From Henckelia pumila (Eukaryota > Streptophyta > Magnoliopsida > Lamiales > Gesneriaceae), in assembly GCF_033568475.1 (NCBI RefSeq), contig NW_027331831.1, positions 4,216,001 through 4,280,000 on the forward strand: DNA of 64,000 bases, given 5' to 3'. Made by a program: the position numbers and the translations under genes. This document shows, piece by piece, positions 45,401 to 57,746 of this stretch (its first letter is position 1; every line of letters starts with the position of its first letter). Under the pieces are notes generated by a model. The model did no database searches and was not told the DNA's origin. It saw only the letters and a list, made by a program, of their open reading frames with translations.

Positions 45401-45883
45401 AATATTATTTTCACCCCAAAATACAATGGTTCGCCTCCTTTCCTTCCCTCAGCCTTGTATACTAATTAACTTGGACTGCTCCTCACTACAAACAGTTGCT
45501 AGGTAGTACATATCTTTATCAGTAACTTAAGAAACAACATGACGGAAAATTATGAGCTAAAGAGACAGAGCAAGAAACACAAAAGTCCAATATTTTAAAA
45601 ATAATCCACTTAAAGCAGCACGTTGATAAGATAGTAACAAAAGGACCTTCGCCAACGTTATTTTGGGGTCTTCACCGATCATTCTCCCGAACTTAAGCTC
45701 CATCTGATCCCATTCATCAAGACTGGGCTCATCTTTCGAGGCAAAAATGAAAAACTTTCTGGGTTTTCTACGAGGAAAAGATAAGATTCTTGATTTATTG
45801 GAAAAGGATAAGAGTTGAGGAAAGAATTGAAGTGCAGATGAACAGCTTGCCGGGGAACTCTTGCTGAGAGTAATTCCATCCAT
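39485..45883 (-). CDS. Plastid-type S1-domain RNA-binding protein, 14 exons
   Basis: Exons: 45647-45883, 43419-44109, 43191-43296, 42932-43049, 42763-42861, 42364-42663, 42177-42284, 41503-41574, 41248-41334, 40910-40981, 40717-40809, 40507-40614, 40269-40337, 39485-39559. They give 744 residues. The first ~50 are Ser/Arg-rich and acidic-poor, like a chloroplast transit peptide, then DEWDQMELKFGR. A low-complexity part (80-345) repeats LxKP motifs (ILRKPKL, LLKKPEM, LLQKPEL, LIGKPKR). An S1-like region lies at about 385-470 and a canonical S1 domain at about 554-630 (LSVGDVVKCCIKKITYFGVF then LIHQSEV). The closest family I recall is Arabidopsis At1g12800, a plastid S1 protein linked to RNA processing. 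All junctions fit GT-AG except exon 3/4, which needs AAAAG|GCCTGT. Confidence 0.82.
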
Positions 45884-46035
45884 TATCTTTGAGTAAATAA
45901 TGCGAAAAATTTATGTGAAAACAGTCAGAAACATCGCGAGAAGCTTCAATTCAGTGAAATTTGACGCAGTGGAGCGGAAATCGGTGAGAGTTGCTCAAGA
46001 GAAAGAGTGATTGCTTCCATCAGTTTATCCACAAC

Positions 46036-46081
46036 AGAAAACGTAAACGTGATTAGAAAACGTAAACGTGATTGGCACGTG
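46036..46081. promoter_or_regulatory. Putative promoter elements of the S1-domain gene
   Basis: A direct repeat of about 20 bp (GAAAACGTAAACGTGATT) occurs twice and is followed by a G-box, CACGTG, at 46076-46081, about 190 bp upstream of the start codon. G-boxes are common in light-regulated plastid-protein genes. That it functions here is an inference. Confidence 0.4.
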
Positions 46082-46089
46082 AGTGTGAC

Positions 46090-47239
46090 CAAACCGGAAA
46101 ACAATTTGTGCTCTGTTTTTTTGTTTATTTTATATTATATAATATAAACTAAAATACGTATTATATCAATTATAAACTATATTCAAATTAACTTACAATG
46201 GATCTTTATGACATTTCATATTTTGATAATAATTCATCGTACAATCATTTAATAACTTACTAAGTATATATTTTTCAATATATATCGCATAAAAGTTATA
46301 TCATTGATCTATCGACTATCATTATGTTATGAAGTTGATTTTTCACAATCTTTATAACTTAAAATGTTCTTTCTAGTGTGATAGTACGACAGTCAAAATC
46401 AAAGTCAATGTTTAAAGCTTGTAAACCAATAAATACACTAATTTTCATCCATATGTCAATTTTTTTTTATGAGTGATGTGTTGAAGACAATAATTGAATA
46501 CAATTTATTTTATTAATTTAACCCATACTAATATCATATCAAAAAAATTTTGAGGGGCGTCAATGCCCCCTCTGGACCCTTAATGGGTTCTTCGTTGAGC
46601 TAAAACATGAGTAATATAATTTTCGTTTCTTCGAATATGGTATCGTAACCCCTTGAAAAGCCCTTGGTTTTTTAATTAAAAAAACAAATTTCTAAATCAT
46701 CTGAAAAAATTGTAATTTTGCTTGAATATGTGTATTTATTTGTGAAACTCAATATCAATGAGTAATTTTTAACGATTAGTATCCTCAGGTTGGAAATGAG
46801 TAAAATTATTAGAAAAATAAATATAAGAAACTAAAATTGAAAATTTGACGATATAAAAACCAAAATCACATAAAGATAAAAGAAGTCTATTGTGCTACAG
46901 TCTCACGGATCGATATATGTGAGACAAGTTGATATGACTTATTTTTATAATAAAAAAATAATATTTTGAAATAAAATAATAATATTTTTTTTCATAGATC
47001 GGGTTGAAAAATAAATATTTCTCACAAAATCGACTCACAAGATCGTCTATTTTTTTATAAAGATAAATATATAGAAAATACATATTTTTTCATTTAATTT
47101 TTTTAAATAATTTAAAAAATATCGAGAGGGAAAAAAATTGAAAGATCACTATCCGAGCCTCGGTCCCTCATTTAAACGGACTTTCCGAGTTCCGACGGTG
47201 GTGATTTGCAACCGGTCACGCTTTTTGAAATTCCTACCA
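46090..47239. other. Intergenic DNA, no gene seen
   Basis: AT-rich sequence between the divergent S1-domain and PPR genes. No coding, RNA or clear mobile feature recognised before the SINE. Confidence 0.55.
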
Positions 47240-47260
47240 ATCATATCCATAATTCTTGAA

Positions 47261-47511
47261 AAAGGGTTGACCCCGAAGGGGACCCCATCCCACATGAGTT
47301 AGAGGCTCATTGGCTCATGCGGGGTTAAATCGAGGGATGTGTACGAGTAGGCAGGGACCTAAGGAAGGGAACAACATGGTCCAACCCCCAGAGCATACCC
47401 CCACATGTTTCAACAAGGAATATGCTCCACACGAGGATCGAACCCGCAATGCTAGGGAATTTCTTCCCACGTCACCTCAGGTCTTACCAACTCGCCTATG
47501 CCTATATGGGC
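47261..47511 (-). mobile_element. tRNA-derived SINE
   Basis: A 251-bp insertion is flanked by an exact 21-bp TSD beginning ATCATATCCATAA (47240-47260 and 47512-47532). On the minus strand it has a tRNA-like pol III promoter: an A-box-like TAGGCGAGTTGG (47487-47498) and a B box GGTTCGATCC (47435-47444), about 40 nt apart. The 3' end is a short CCCTTTTTC tail. It does not fold as a full tRNA. The short plus-strand ORF across it is fortuitous. Confidence 0.85.
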
Positions 47512-48024
47512 ATCATATCCATAATTCTTGAAGATAACTTAGGTTGGTGTTTGCAACCTCGCACTCAACACCAACCTCGCACTTAATTTTATTTTTAAAA
47601 ATATATTCTTATCTAATAGTTGGCGATATAATCAATATTATATATATCTCGGGATGTAGTACAATATTTTTTTTTTTAGCCCATTATTACAATATTCTTA
47701 TTAAATATAAAACTGAACTAAATATTTGATAACCTAGTTAATAAAATATATATATACTTAAATATAAAAACTTGACTTAGGTAGTGTTTGGAAAAATTTC
47801 TACGAAGCAATTCTCAGCTTTTCATTAACAAAATTTCATTTTGTTAATGAGAAACTAAGCTTTCTAAAAATTCTCCCGTATACTACCTTAATATTTTAAA
47901 AAGTTTTCATAATCGAGACATGAAATAATTAATTATTATTATTTAATGAAATGGGGCACATGGGGCACTGCTTGTGCTCTACTCCGTGTTCGATCGATTA
48001 ATCCAACTGGAAATGTTCGATTAA

Positions 48025-50049
48025 ATGCGCCTGTGGAGAATCCAACAATGGCGCCACCCCAAATCCACAACTCTCGCCTCTTACATTTCACATTCCTCCG
48101 CCGTACTTGAGACCAAGATTTCGTCTCAGTCGCAAAATCGCTTGTCGGAAGAAAACGGCGAATACAACATCGGGCCTGTCAGCGTGAGCGACGCAACCTA
48201 CTGGACGCGACGCATTCACAACCTCTGCACCGACGTTGACGCCGCTCTCCGCCTCCTCCATCTTCTCAGTCTCCGGGGATACCGTCCCAACTCACTTAAC
48301 ATCAGCAGCATACTCCACGCCCTCTGTGATGCCAATCGATTCGATGAAGCTCACCATCGCTTTGGTCACTTCGTTTACTCACATTGCGCACCAGACGAGC
48401 GCACCTGCAACGTTCTTATAGCGAGGTTGCTTGATGGACGTGAACCTTTTTGGACGTTGCGCGTGATGAATGCGTTGGCTGCAGAGAAGCCTGAGTTTGT
48501 GCCTTCTTTGGTAAATTATAATCGTTTGATCGATAATTTGTGTCAGTTGGGGAGATTGGAAGTAGCCCATTTGATGTTGTATCATACGATAAACCGAGGA
48601 CACTGTCTGAATGTTGTTTCATTCACAACTTTGCTTGATGGGTATTGTGGAATTGGTGAAGTGCGGTCGGCTGAAAAGTTGTTTGATGAAATGTCTGAGT
48701 ATGGAGTGAGTCCGAATGCGCTCAGTTATTGTGCATTGTTCCGTGGGGTGTTGAGGAAAAAGGAGTTTGATTACGGGAGAAGATTGATGGGAATGATTTG
48801 GGAGGTCATGGAAAGAGAAGAAGCTACGCAGGTTAATAACACGGCGTTTTGTAGCTTTATTGATTCTTTGTGTAGAGAAGGGTTGTTTCATGAATTATTC
48901 AAAATTGCTGAAGATATGCCTCAAGGAAAGAGTGTTCTGGAAGAATTTGCGTATGGACAAATGATTTATGCTCTGTGTACATTTGAAAGATACAATGGTG
49001 CTGCAAGGATTGTTTATATGATGAGAAAGAAAGGGTATATCCCTACCTTTGTGTCATACAATTCCATCATACATGGTCTATGTAACGACGGCGATTGCTT
49101 GAGGGCTTTTCAGTTGTTAGAAGAAGGAATGGAGTTCGGATATATTCCCTCAGAGTTCACCTATACAGTCTTGGTCGAGGGTCTTTGTCGTGAACTAGAC
49201 CTTGCTAAAGCAAAGAAAGTTCTAGATCTAATGTTGATACACAATGCCATAGAACGAAATAGGACTAGGATATACAATATATATTTGAGGGCTCTTTGTC
49301 ATATCAATAACCCTACCGAGCTTTTAAATATACTTGTTATGATGCTTCAATCCCAATCCAATCCAGACGTCATTACCCTTAACACTGTTATAAAGTCATT
49401 TTGCAAAATGGGGAGAATTCCAGAGGCCTTGCAGGTGTTTGGTGATATGACGACAGGGAAATTTTGTGCTCCAGATGGGGTAACTTTCACTACTCTTATA
49501 TATGGACTCTTGAATGTGGGAAAAGTTGAGGAAGCTGTTGATTTCTTGCGAAAGGCAATGACTGAGAATCATTTTTCTCCTGGTGTCGTGACTTATAATG
49601 CTATGCTTCGAGGATTGTTTAAATTAGGCCGAGTAAACGAAGCCATGGAAGTTTTTGATAGTATTGTCCATGGCGGGGTGGCAGCTGATTGTGTTACTTA
49701 CACTATTATAATCGATGGGCTGTGTGAATTTTTTCAGATAGATGAGGCCAAAAGGTTTTGGGAAAATATTGTTTGGCCATCAGGAGTTCACGACAATTTT
49801 GTTTATGCTGCCATACTTAAAGGCCTTTGCCACTCGGAAAAATACAACGAGGCCCATGATCTACTATATGAGTTGGCTGATTGTGGGATTACTCTCAACA
49901 CTGTAAATTATAATATCGTTATTGACCATGCGTGTAGGTTAGGTTTGAAGCGAGAAGCTTATCAGATTGTTGGTGAAATGAAAAACAATGGATTAGTACC
50001 GGATGCTGTAACATGGAGAATATTGGATAAATTGCACAAGAATCCATAA
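48025..50049 (+). CDS. P-class pentatricopeptide repeat protein
   Basis: A single-exon, uninterrupted 674-residue protein. The N-terminus (MRLWRIQQWRHPKSTTLASY) is basic and Ser-rich, like an organelle targeting peptide. From about residue 88 to the end, 35-residue PPR units follow one another, for example VVSFTTLLDGYCGIGEVRSA (~197), FVSYNSIIHGLCNDGDCLRA (~342), VVTYNAMLRGLFKLGRVNEA and CVTYTIIIDGLCEFFQIDEA. No E, DYW or SMR domain is present, so P-class. Such proteins bind organelle RNA one base per repeat and act in stability, splicing or translation. It resembles Arabidopsis At3g18020 as I recall. It is the apparent source of the PPR fragment at 21427/36476. Confidence 0.9.
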   Translation: MRLWRIQQWRHPKSTTLASYISHSSAVLETKISSQSQNRLSEENGEYNIGPVSVSDATYWTRRIHNLCTDVDAALRLLHLLSLRGYRPNSLNISSILHALCDANRFDEAHHRFGHFVYSHCAPDERTCNVLIARLLDGREPFWTLRVMNALAAEKPEFVPSLVNYNRLIDNLCQLGRLEVAHLMLYHTINRGHCLNVVSFTTLLDGYCGIGEVRSAEKLFDEMSEYGVSPNALSYCALFRGVLRKKEFDYGRRLMGMIWEVMEREEATQVNNTAFCSFIDSLCREGLFHELFKIAEDMPQGKSVLEEFAYGQMIYALCTFERYNGAARIVYMMRKKGYIPTFVSYNSIIHGLCNDGDCLRAFQLLEEGMEFGYIPSEFTYTVLVEGLCRELDLAKAKKVLDLMLIHNAIERNRTRIYNIYLRALCHINNPTELLNILVMMLQSQSNPDVITLNTVIKSFCKMGRIPEALQVFGDMTTGKFCAPDGVTFTTLIYGLLNVGKVEEAVDFLRKAMTENHFSPGVVTYNAMLRGLFKLGRVNEAMEVFDSIVHGGVAADCVTYTIIIDGLCEFFQIDEAKRFWENIVWPSGVHDNFVYAAILKGLCHSEKYNEAHDLLYELADCGITLNTVNYNIVIDHACRLGLKREAYQIVGEMKNNGLVPDAVTWRILDKLHKNP

Positions 50050-51755
50050 AAGAGCAAGCTTGGATTAACCTGTTCAATCAATTGAGCTTGCATTATGAAC
50101 CGCTAGCTGCCAAGATCATTTGAATTGTTTTATAGAAAAAGATGCTGGAGTCTGGACTGATGGTCTTTGATCAAGGAAAACGGCATCGGTCAAACTTCAT
50201 TTTTAAAAATAGCCGTCCTCAAATGTATTTGAGCAATAAAGCACATGGCGAAATGGATGTATTGTCTCATCCATATTGCGTGTCCACCTGTATATGAGGA
50301 CGTATACCTGAAATTTAGTGCCTGTGCAGGTATATTTATCTCTTGCTTTGTAGAAATACTTAGATAAATGGAAAAATAACCTACGAACTAGGAAAGCAAT
50401 TCGTTGTTACTCGATTCAATTTTGATGTCCTCTTGATTTTCTTTTCAGGGTGATACACATTGGTACTATTTTTTTATTTTGAACTGCTTCTTTGATTTCC
50501 ATCTTATCTTTTCTGTTTTATCTGCATATAAATCTGAATTATAGGTGCTTTAATGTGCTTTATGATAGCTTTCAGGTTCAGGCCACTCTACTTGTTTCTG
50601 TTTATGCATTGAGATTGAGGCTGAATATGTGACGGTCATCGATGCTGCACAAGCTCAAAACCAGCGTCAAGATAATCATGGCATGGATTTGCAATAGCCG
50701 AAAGAATTGGTCTATCAACGATTTACTCATGGATGGTTCAAAGTTCAAACCGAAGAAATCGGACTCTAATTTAATCAAATCTGTAGTTGCCTCACATGAA
50801 ATTTTCTGGTGAATATCCATCTTCTATAAACATGGGATAAGTCTTGGTAATGAGGGAATTTATTCTCTTTGTTTCTTTTTGGATTTTTATCCTTCAGAAT
50901 TTGAAATTTTGAAAACCCGTGTATTATTGTGGATGATCGGAGCAAAACCGATCCACAGATTTATCCCATAACGTATATGGACTTGGTTAAATTTTCATTT
51001 GATTAAGTGAACATTATACAAGTTTCATCAATACGAGGTCATCTATCTATTTCAAGGAGCAATGTACTAATTGTCAATTACTTGTAGTTGATCTTGTTTC
51101 AAGATCTGAAGTTTGAAATGAAGTTGATCTTGTTTCAAGATTCTGAAGTTTGAAATGAAGTCTCGAGTTCGAAACTCAGTTGTAACAAACTCTTTTTTAC
51201 TAAATATACACATATATGTGTGTGTGTGTATAATGTACTAAGCATACATTTTTGTTGCATCGTCTTCCTTGTAAAATATCAATAAAGAACCATTCTGCTT
51301 CTAAAGAATCGATTAAATTTATTGACTACGAAGAAGTTGGTAAAATTCAGGGGACTGAATAGTGTTTGCAAGCAAAAGTTAAAAACTGAAATTAAAATTG
51401 ATTAGCGTTTGATAAATAAGTAATTCTAGTTCTAATTGGAGGCAGAATTTGTGCAGGTTATTATTAGTTCATCATTATTTGAACCCAAAACAATTACCAT
51501 TGATTTGAGAATTCAGATCATGTCTATGTCACGGGTGACGTTAATGGTTAGTGATCCAAAATAGTGGCCAAATTTCATAATCATGTATCTACTCAATTTA
51601 CTCAAAATCATCAATCAATACTACCAGAAACTACATCAAACCGTAAATACAAAAGACACGGAAAAAAAAAACCCCAGAAAAGCTAATCACAATATCTTGC
51701 AATCAATTTCCAGAAACTGAAACTGTACTTTCACACATAAAAAAAAATAAATAAA
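50050..51755. other. Downstream flank of the PPR gene, no further gene seen
   Basis: Probably includes the PPR 3' UTR. A tandem 36/37-bp duplication lies at 51087-51159 (GTTGATCTTGTTTCAAGAT unit) and a short TG/TA run near 51210. No credible coding region. Confidence 0.55.
51087..51159. repeat. Tandem duplication, 36 + 37 bp
   Basis: Two adjacent copies of a unit starting GTTGATCTTGTTTCAAGAT and ending GTTTGAAATGAA, differing by one inserted T. Confidence 0.9.
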
Positions 51756-52903
51756 TCAGCACCCAAAGCATGGAAACAGCTTCTTAGGCACGTGACCGGT
51801 GGCACGGAACGACGCAGACGCCTCCTCCACCGTGAAAACAGCATGCTCGCGATCAGCTGCAGCAGTCGCCCGCATTTCTTCAGCTGTTTTATGAATTATA
51901 GCCATCTTATTCTTCATCTTTTCCCCATATTTCCCCTTCTTATTTTCAAAATTTTCCTGATTTAGTTCAGAGTATGAGACAGAATTTTACATGTAAAATT
52001 AACTCCAATGTAGTTAGCTAGACACAATATGAAACCTATACTAACACAATGAATCAATGTGCTAGAACCAAGACATTAATCCCAAACATTGTAAGGATCC
52101 ATACATAATCATAGCATTCAAATTTCGACCGACAAAACTCATCGAGTCGCCACCTCGCTCGCCCGTGTCTCGGCCTCCTCCCGGATCAATTCATCAAATA
52201 CAAAATATGGAACACAAAAAATAATAGAATCTGAATTCTTGAAAATTATTTTCACCTCAATTTGCTTGAGTTGAGCATCGATAAGTGCTCTTTTGGTGTT
52301 CTCCCATGCATCTATAGCAGCCAACTTTTTGTGAGCCCTGAGTTAATATGTAATGAGCAATCAAGAAACATTTTACCTTATATATGTATGTATGTATAAC
52401 ATATTACATATGGAACTAAATAAAATACAAATTTTTATAACATTTAACCTCAAAGATGATCAAAATCAAGAAACCTACTTGTTGTCTACTTTAGTTTTTT
52501 CATTGTCTTCCCAAGCTTTAATCAAGGCCAATCTCTTTTCCATCTCAACCCTTGCAAGTGCCGAATCTATTAAATAGAGCATCGAATGTATATAAAATTT
52601 TGAAACAAAAGACTATCAAAATCAAGAAAATTTATTTCCCGAAATATATAAAAAAACCAAATTACCCATTCCTTTTTCATCTCCATCCTCTGCTGCTTCC
52701 TCTGGTGGAAAAAAAAACATTTCATGGACAATTTGGAAAAAACTCATAAATCACTCAAAAAAAAATTTGAAAAAAAAAACTAAAAACTAAAAACCTTGAG
52801 GTATGAGAGGAGGCTTCGAGGGTGCTTCTAAATCCTCCTCCTTGAGCAGTGAAACAAGTGCTTTTTGCTCATCAACTTTCTTTGTTTCTTCTTCTGATCC
52901 CAT
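51756..52903 (-). CDS. Remorin
   Basis: Exons 52795-52903, 52666-52701, 52479-52566, 52256-52337 and 51756-51956 (last boundary within 1-2 bases) give 171 residues. The N-terminus is acidic with Pro and Lys (MGSEEETKKVDEQKALVSLL). The C-terminal remorin domain starts near residue 50: KRLALIKAWEDNEKTKV, KLAAIDAWENTKRALIDAQL, then ENKKGKYGEKMKNKMA and EEMRATAAADREHAV, an amphipathic coiled coil. The end, KKLFPCFGC, is the membrane-anchoring tail with two cysteines that are S-acylated in family members. Remorins sit on the cytosolic face of plasma-membrane nanodomains and plasmodesmata and affect virus movement and signalling. The short N-terminus suggests a group-1-like member. Confidence 0.88.
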
Positions 52904-53819
52904 AATTAATTGATATATAAATATATATTTTGGGTTCTTTATGCTTTTCTTTCTTCTTTTTTTTTTTTTTTTGGTCCCAAGACTCAAGATATGTCAAGTT
53001 TGGAACAAAGGAGTCACAAGATCTTCTTATAGAATTTGGAGGCAACCGGCAATGGTCACTCGGATCCGTCTCCTCCTAATAATAATTTAATTTAATTTAT
53101 CAGTTACAATTTAAATTTTAAATACCATAAAGTATGAAACCTTTATTATATATATATATATAAATATATTCTCATTCACTTTTATGTTGATACAATTTTA
53201 TTCTTTTTTATATATAAAAATTATCTCTTGCAATAATATAATCTTCATTAATTTGTTTTATACTATGTCTACAAAATAACGAAGATCTCAACGCACCCGT
53301 CAGCATGTTTTATGTTTGTAGCACTCTCATGTCGTCCATGCCAAAAATTTGATATTCGTATCATATAGGATTGATGTTATTAATAATAAAATTTATGATA
53401 GAAAAGATATGATATCTATATTATCCCTATTATTATAGGCGTGTACTTGTTATTATTAGTATTAATTAATAAAATCTTTTATATTATATATATATGTATA
53501 TATTATAATTTATATTTATAATATAATAAAAGAGTAGTGGGTGGTAGGTGAGTATCGTTGGAAAACGCCAAAATAAGATGAGAGAACAGTTATGGGTGGC
53601 AGTATTTATTGTGTTTCTGTTTAATTTACATTACCAAAGAAAAGCACATGGATGAGTCTGTTATCCATTTAAGTAAATAAATAAATACTAGTTAATTAAA
53701 ATAATAAATAGCATAAACTAGGAAAGTAACATTTATTACAATTCAATTCTGACATCATAGTCTCGTACTTTATTAATAATGATTAAAATAAATATTACAA
53801 TATCTCCGGTTGGGGAAAA
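52904..53819. other. Intergenic DNA upstream of remorin, no gene seen
   Basis: Starts with the remorin 5' flank (poly-T/A-rich). TA runs near 53145-53165 and 53485-53525. No gene recognised. Confidence 0.55.
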
Positions 53820-54119
53820 TGTTGATGCTGGTGTTCAAAGAGTAGCATCTATCACTTTTTTTAAAGTATGTGACACAAAAAAAATTAGATCGTTAGTGTC
53901 AAGGATAATAATCCCAAAAATCAAGGCACGATTGATTAGAAAATCATATCAAGAGCAAGATTTTTTTATATAGCTAATCGGCATTATTTCTGACAGACGA
54001 TTTTGTATATTTTTGTCAACATATTTTTTCCTTCTTTATCAAACCTTTACATGTATTTATATTGAAGAGCCGATGATCAATAAAATAAGAGAGCTTCCGC
54101 TTATCTTCAATTATTCTCA
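53820..54119 (+). repeat. Candidate 5' LTR of the plus-strand Copia element
   Basis: The right end is firm: ...TTCTCA at 54119 is directly followed by a primer site. The left end is a guess at TGTTGATGCTGG (53820), giving a 300-bp LTR. The partner LTR is not in the window, so the start cannot be verified. Confidence 0.4.
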
Positions 54120-54132
54120 TGGCATCAGAGCC
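54120..54132 (+). other. Primer binding site overlapping the gag start
   Basis: TGGCATCAGAGCC matches the initiator-Met tRNA primer site TGGTATCAGAGCC with one change. The preceding A of the LTR plus its TG makes ATG, the apparent gag start (MASEP). Confidence 0.75.
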
Positions 54133-57100
54133 AGTAACCCAAAAACAAAACGCAAAGACTTCATCTTCTTCTCTATCGAAGCAAGAACCTGAACTCAACC
54201 TACAATCTTTTCACCAATGTTCTAGTTTGATCTCTATCAAACTAAACTCTGGAAATTTTCTCTTATGGCGCTCTCAAATCATCCCTCTAATTCACAGTCT
54301 TGGTATCTATCATCACATCACTGTGAATGAAAAACCTGTTGAAGAAATTATGAATGAAAAAGGTGAAAATATCTTAAACTCCCAATACCGAATCTGGCTA
54401 AACAACGATGGACTTCTAACTTCATGGCTCCTTGGAACCATAATTGAAGATGTTCTTAGTATGGTCTTTGGAGACGCAGAAACAGCTTTTGATCTATGGG
54501 CATCGCTCGAGCAAAATTGCTCCCTGTCACCATTGAAAAAGAAGGAAATCTGAAGAATCTATTGATGGTAATCAAAAAGGGCTCTCGTTCACTCGAGGAG
54601 TACCTTAAAGAATTCAAGTTCATATGTGATAATCTTGCAGCAATCCAAAAGCCAATCCCAGATCTTGATAAGGTCTTCCAGTTAGCCAGAGGGCTAGGAC
54701 CCCAATATTCAGAATTTCAGAAAGCATGGCTCACAAAGCCACCATATCCTACCTTCAATCAGTTTGTTCTAGCACTTCAAAGTCATGAACAAACATTAGC
54801 ATCACAACGTGAGGAGGAAAAGACATATATTCAACATGCTCAAGCCTTTCTTAGCCAAAAGGCTCGAGGGCAAAATGGACGAGGAGGACGTTTTAACTCT
54901 CGTGGCAGAGGTTTCACACCAGCTGGACGATACAATAATGTCCATAATGTTGCAGCTCGACAACATCCCAACACCCCAAATCATCCACCCAATTTGGACC
55001 TTCAGCGAACCAACAACTCAAACAGTCATGGTAAACCTACTTGCCAAATATGTGAGAAACCTAATCATGTTGCCATTGATTGTTGGTACAGGTTTGATCA
55101 TTCATACCAATCAGAAAATTTGCCACAAGCTCTTGTTGCACTAAATCTTAATAATGACAGTGATCCTTCATTCTATGTTGATTCTGGAGCTACTTCCCAT
55201 ATGACCAATGATGCAGGTAAACTATCGTCATTACAGTCTTATATAGGCAATGATATGATCTTTGTGGGTGATGGAAATTCATTACCAATATCTCATGTTG
55301 GTGACTCGTATGTCTCTACAGAAGATGGAAATTTCAAATTAAATGATGTTCTTGTTGTTCCGCAACTAAAAAAAAATCTGATATCAGTTGGAAAATTTAC
55401 ATCAGATAATTTTTGCATATTTGAGTTTACATCTTCTAACTTTGTTGTTAAGGACCAAAACCAAAGGATAATTGCGAGGGGGCATAAAAAGGGACAACTA
55501 TATGCGTTGGATGGAGTCTTTCATGAAGCTTTGAACGCAATAAGGAAAAGAGGTTCATCTTCTGCTATTTGGCATCAACGACTGGGGCATCCTAACTCAA
55601 AGTTATTGTCTTTGTTGAAAGAAAAACATGTCATTGATGTTTCTCATTGGACAACAAAATCTCACATATGTACTAGCTGTCAAATGGGTAAAAGTTGTAG
55701 ACTCCCTTTCAAAATCAATAATAAAATTTCAAAGTTTCCCATTAAAAAGTTCATTGTGATCTTTGGGGACCGGCTCCCGTTACTTCAAGTCAAGGTTTTC
55801 GCTATTATGCAATTTTTGTTGACGATTTTAGCCGATTTACTTGGTTATATCCTTTAAAGCGAAAGCCTGATTTTCTTAATTGCTTCATCAAGTTTCAGAA
55901 ATTTGTGGAAAACCAATTTGATCAGAGAATTAAAATCTTTCAATGCGATGGAGGCGGTGAGTTCAGTTCGATTTTGTTTATTGAACACATTCAAAACAGT
56001 GGCATTGAATTACATGTCTCTTGTCCTGGAACTCCTGAGCAGAATGGTATAGCGGAACGAAAACACAGACATATAGTTGAAACAGGGCTTACAATGTTAT
56101 TTCATGCTAATCTGCCATTATCTCTGTGGGTTGAAGTTTTCTTTACTGCTGTGTACATAATTAACCGTCTTCCATCATCAGTTTTGCGAAATGAAAGTTC
56201 TTATCACAAGCTTTACAAGAAGGATACAGATTACAATGCTTTACGAGTGCTAGGATGCTTGTGTTTTCGATCTTTGAGACATCAAGGTAGTTCGAAGTTT
56301 TCCAAGAAAACATATCCATGTGTTTTCATTGGATATAGCCCCATGCACAAAGGGTATCGCTGCTTGGAACCAAAAACAAAGCGGGTTTATATTTCAAGGC
56401 ATGTCATTTTTTATGAGGAAACTTTTCCTCTCAAACCAACTCAAGTGATCCAAAGTGCTCAAAAGTTTACATTTTCAGAATTTCCAGACCTTGATGAATG
56501 GTTTGGCATGTCAAAAGCTTCCCATACAGCTTTTTCCAATGAAGAAAACTGCAGAAAGGATCACTCTCAAATTCTCATTGCTCCTGATTTTACAAAATAT
56601 TGTGACAACGTTTCAATTGCAGGTCACTCCTTGACAAATGAAGATATCACTCTCAGAACAGTGGAACATCATATTGATGATCAAACAAGCTCACAAAAGA
56701 ACCATAATTCTGATCTAGGAGAAGAAACTTATGTCAAAACACCAGAACATGCCACAGTGCAATCTGAAACAGTGGAAACTCAAACACCAATCATTGAAAG
56801 CCCGGAGCCAAATTCTGAAATTATCTCTCGTCCAACTCGACAGCACAAACCACCATCTTATTTGCAGGACTATGCTATTGTTGCAACTGAAGGACAACAT
56901 TCATCTTTGCCATATGAACCGCATACCCTCAAAGCTGCCATGCAAGATAGGCGCTGGATTGATGCAATGGAAGATGAAATTTCTGCTCTCAAAACCAACA
57001 ACACGTGGCAGTTGGTCCCCAGGCCATTTGGAATTAACATCGTTGGATCAAAGTGGGTTTATCGTATTAAACGAAAGAAGATGGAACGATTGATTGCTTC

Positions 57101-57746
57101 AAAGCACGATTAGTTGCTAAAGGTTTTACCCAAATCTCCGGCATCGACTATGAAGAAACCTTCAGTCCAGTAGTTCGACCAACTACCATCCGGCTAGTGA
57201 TTGCACTATCCCTATCACTTAACTGGCAGATGAGGCAGCTTGATGTTAAAAATGCATTCTTACATGGCAACCTTAAGGAGGTTGTTTATATGGAACAACC
57301 ACCAGGATTTGTTGATTCTACCAAGAAAAATCATGTTTGCGTACTCAAAAAGTCAATCTATGGATTAAAGCAAGCACCTCGGGCTTGGTTTGATAGATTA
57401 TCCAAATATCTGCTCGAACTTGGCTTTTATTGCAGCAAATCAGACGCTTCACTCTTTATCTATCGCAGTAATGACATTATTGTTATTATTCTCATATATG
57501 TGGATGATGTTCTTCTTACAGGGAACAATCCCGTGTTTGTCCAGAAATTAATCGACAAGCTTGGTCGCGAGTTTGCAATAAAAGATCTTGGATTGTTGCA
57601 TTATTTTCTTGGTGTTGAAGTGACAAATTTTCAGGGTGGTGTTTTCCTGTCCCAGCAGAAGTACACACGCGACTTGCTTCACAAGACAAAAATGCTTGAA
57701 AGTGCTTCCTTTGCTACACCAATGGCGACAAAAGACAAAGCCCAAA

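Noticed and set aside
47435..47444. A tRNA gene suggested by the B-box GGTTCGATCC
   Set aside because: No acceptor stem or full cloverleaf; the sequence is a SINE with a 21-bp TSD.
47310..47531. 73-residue plus-strand ORF
   Set aside because: Lies entirely across the SINE and its TSD; antisense to the SINE promoter.
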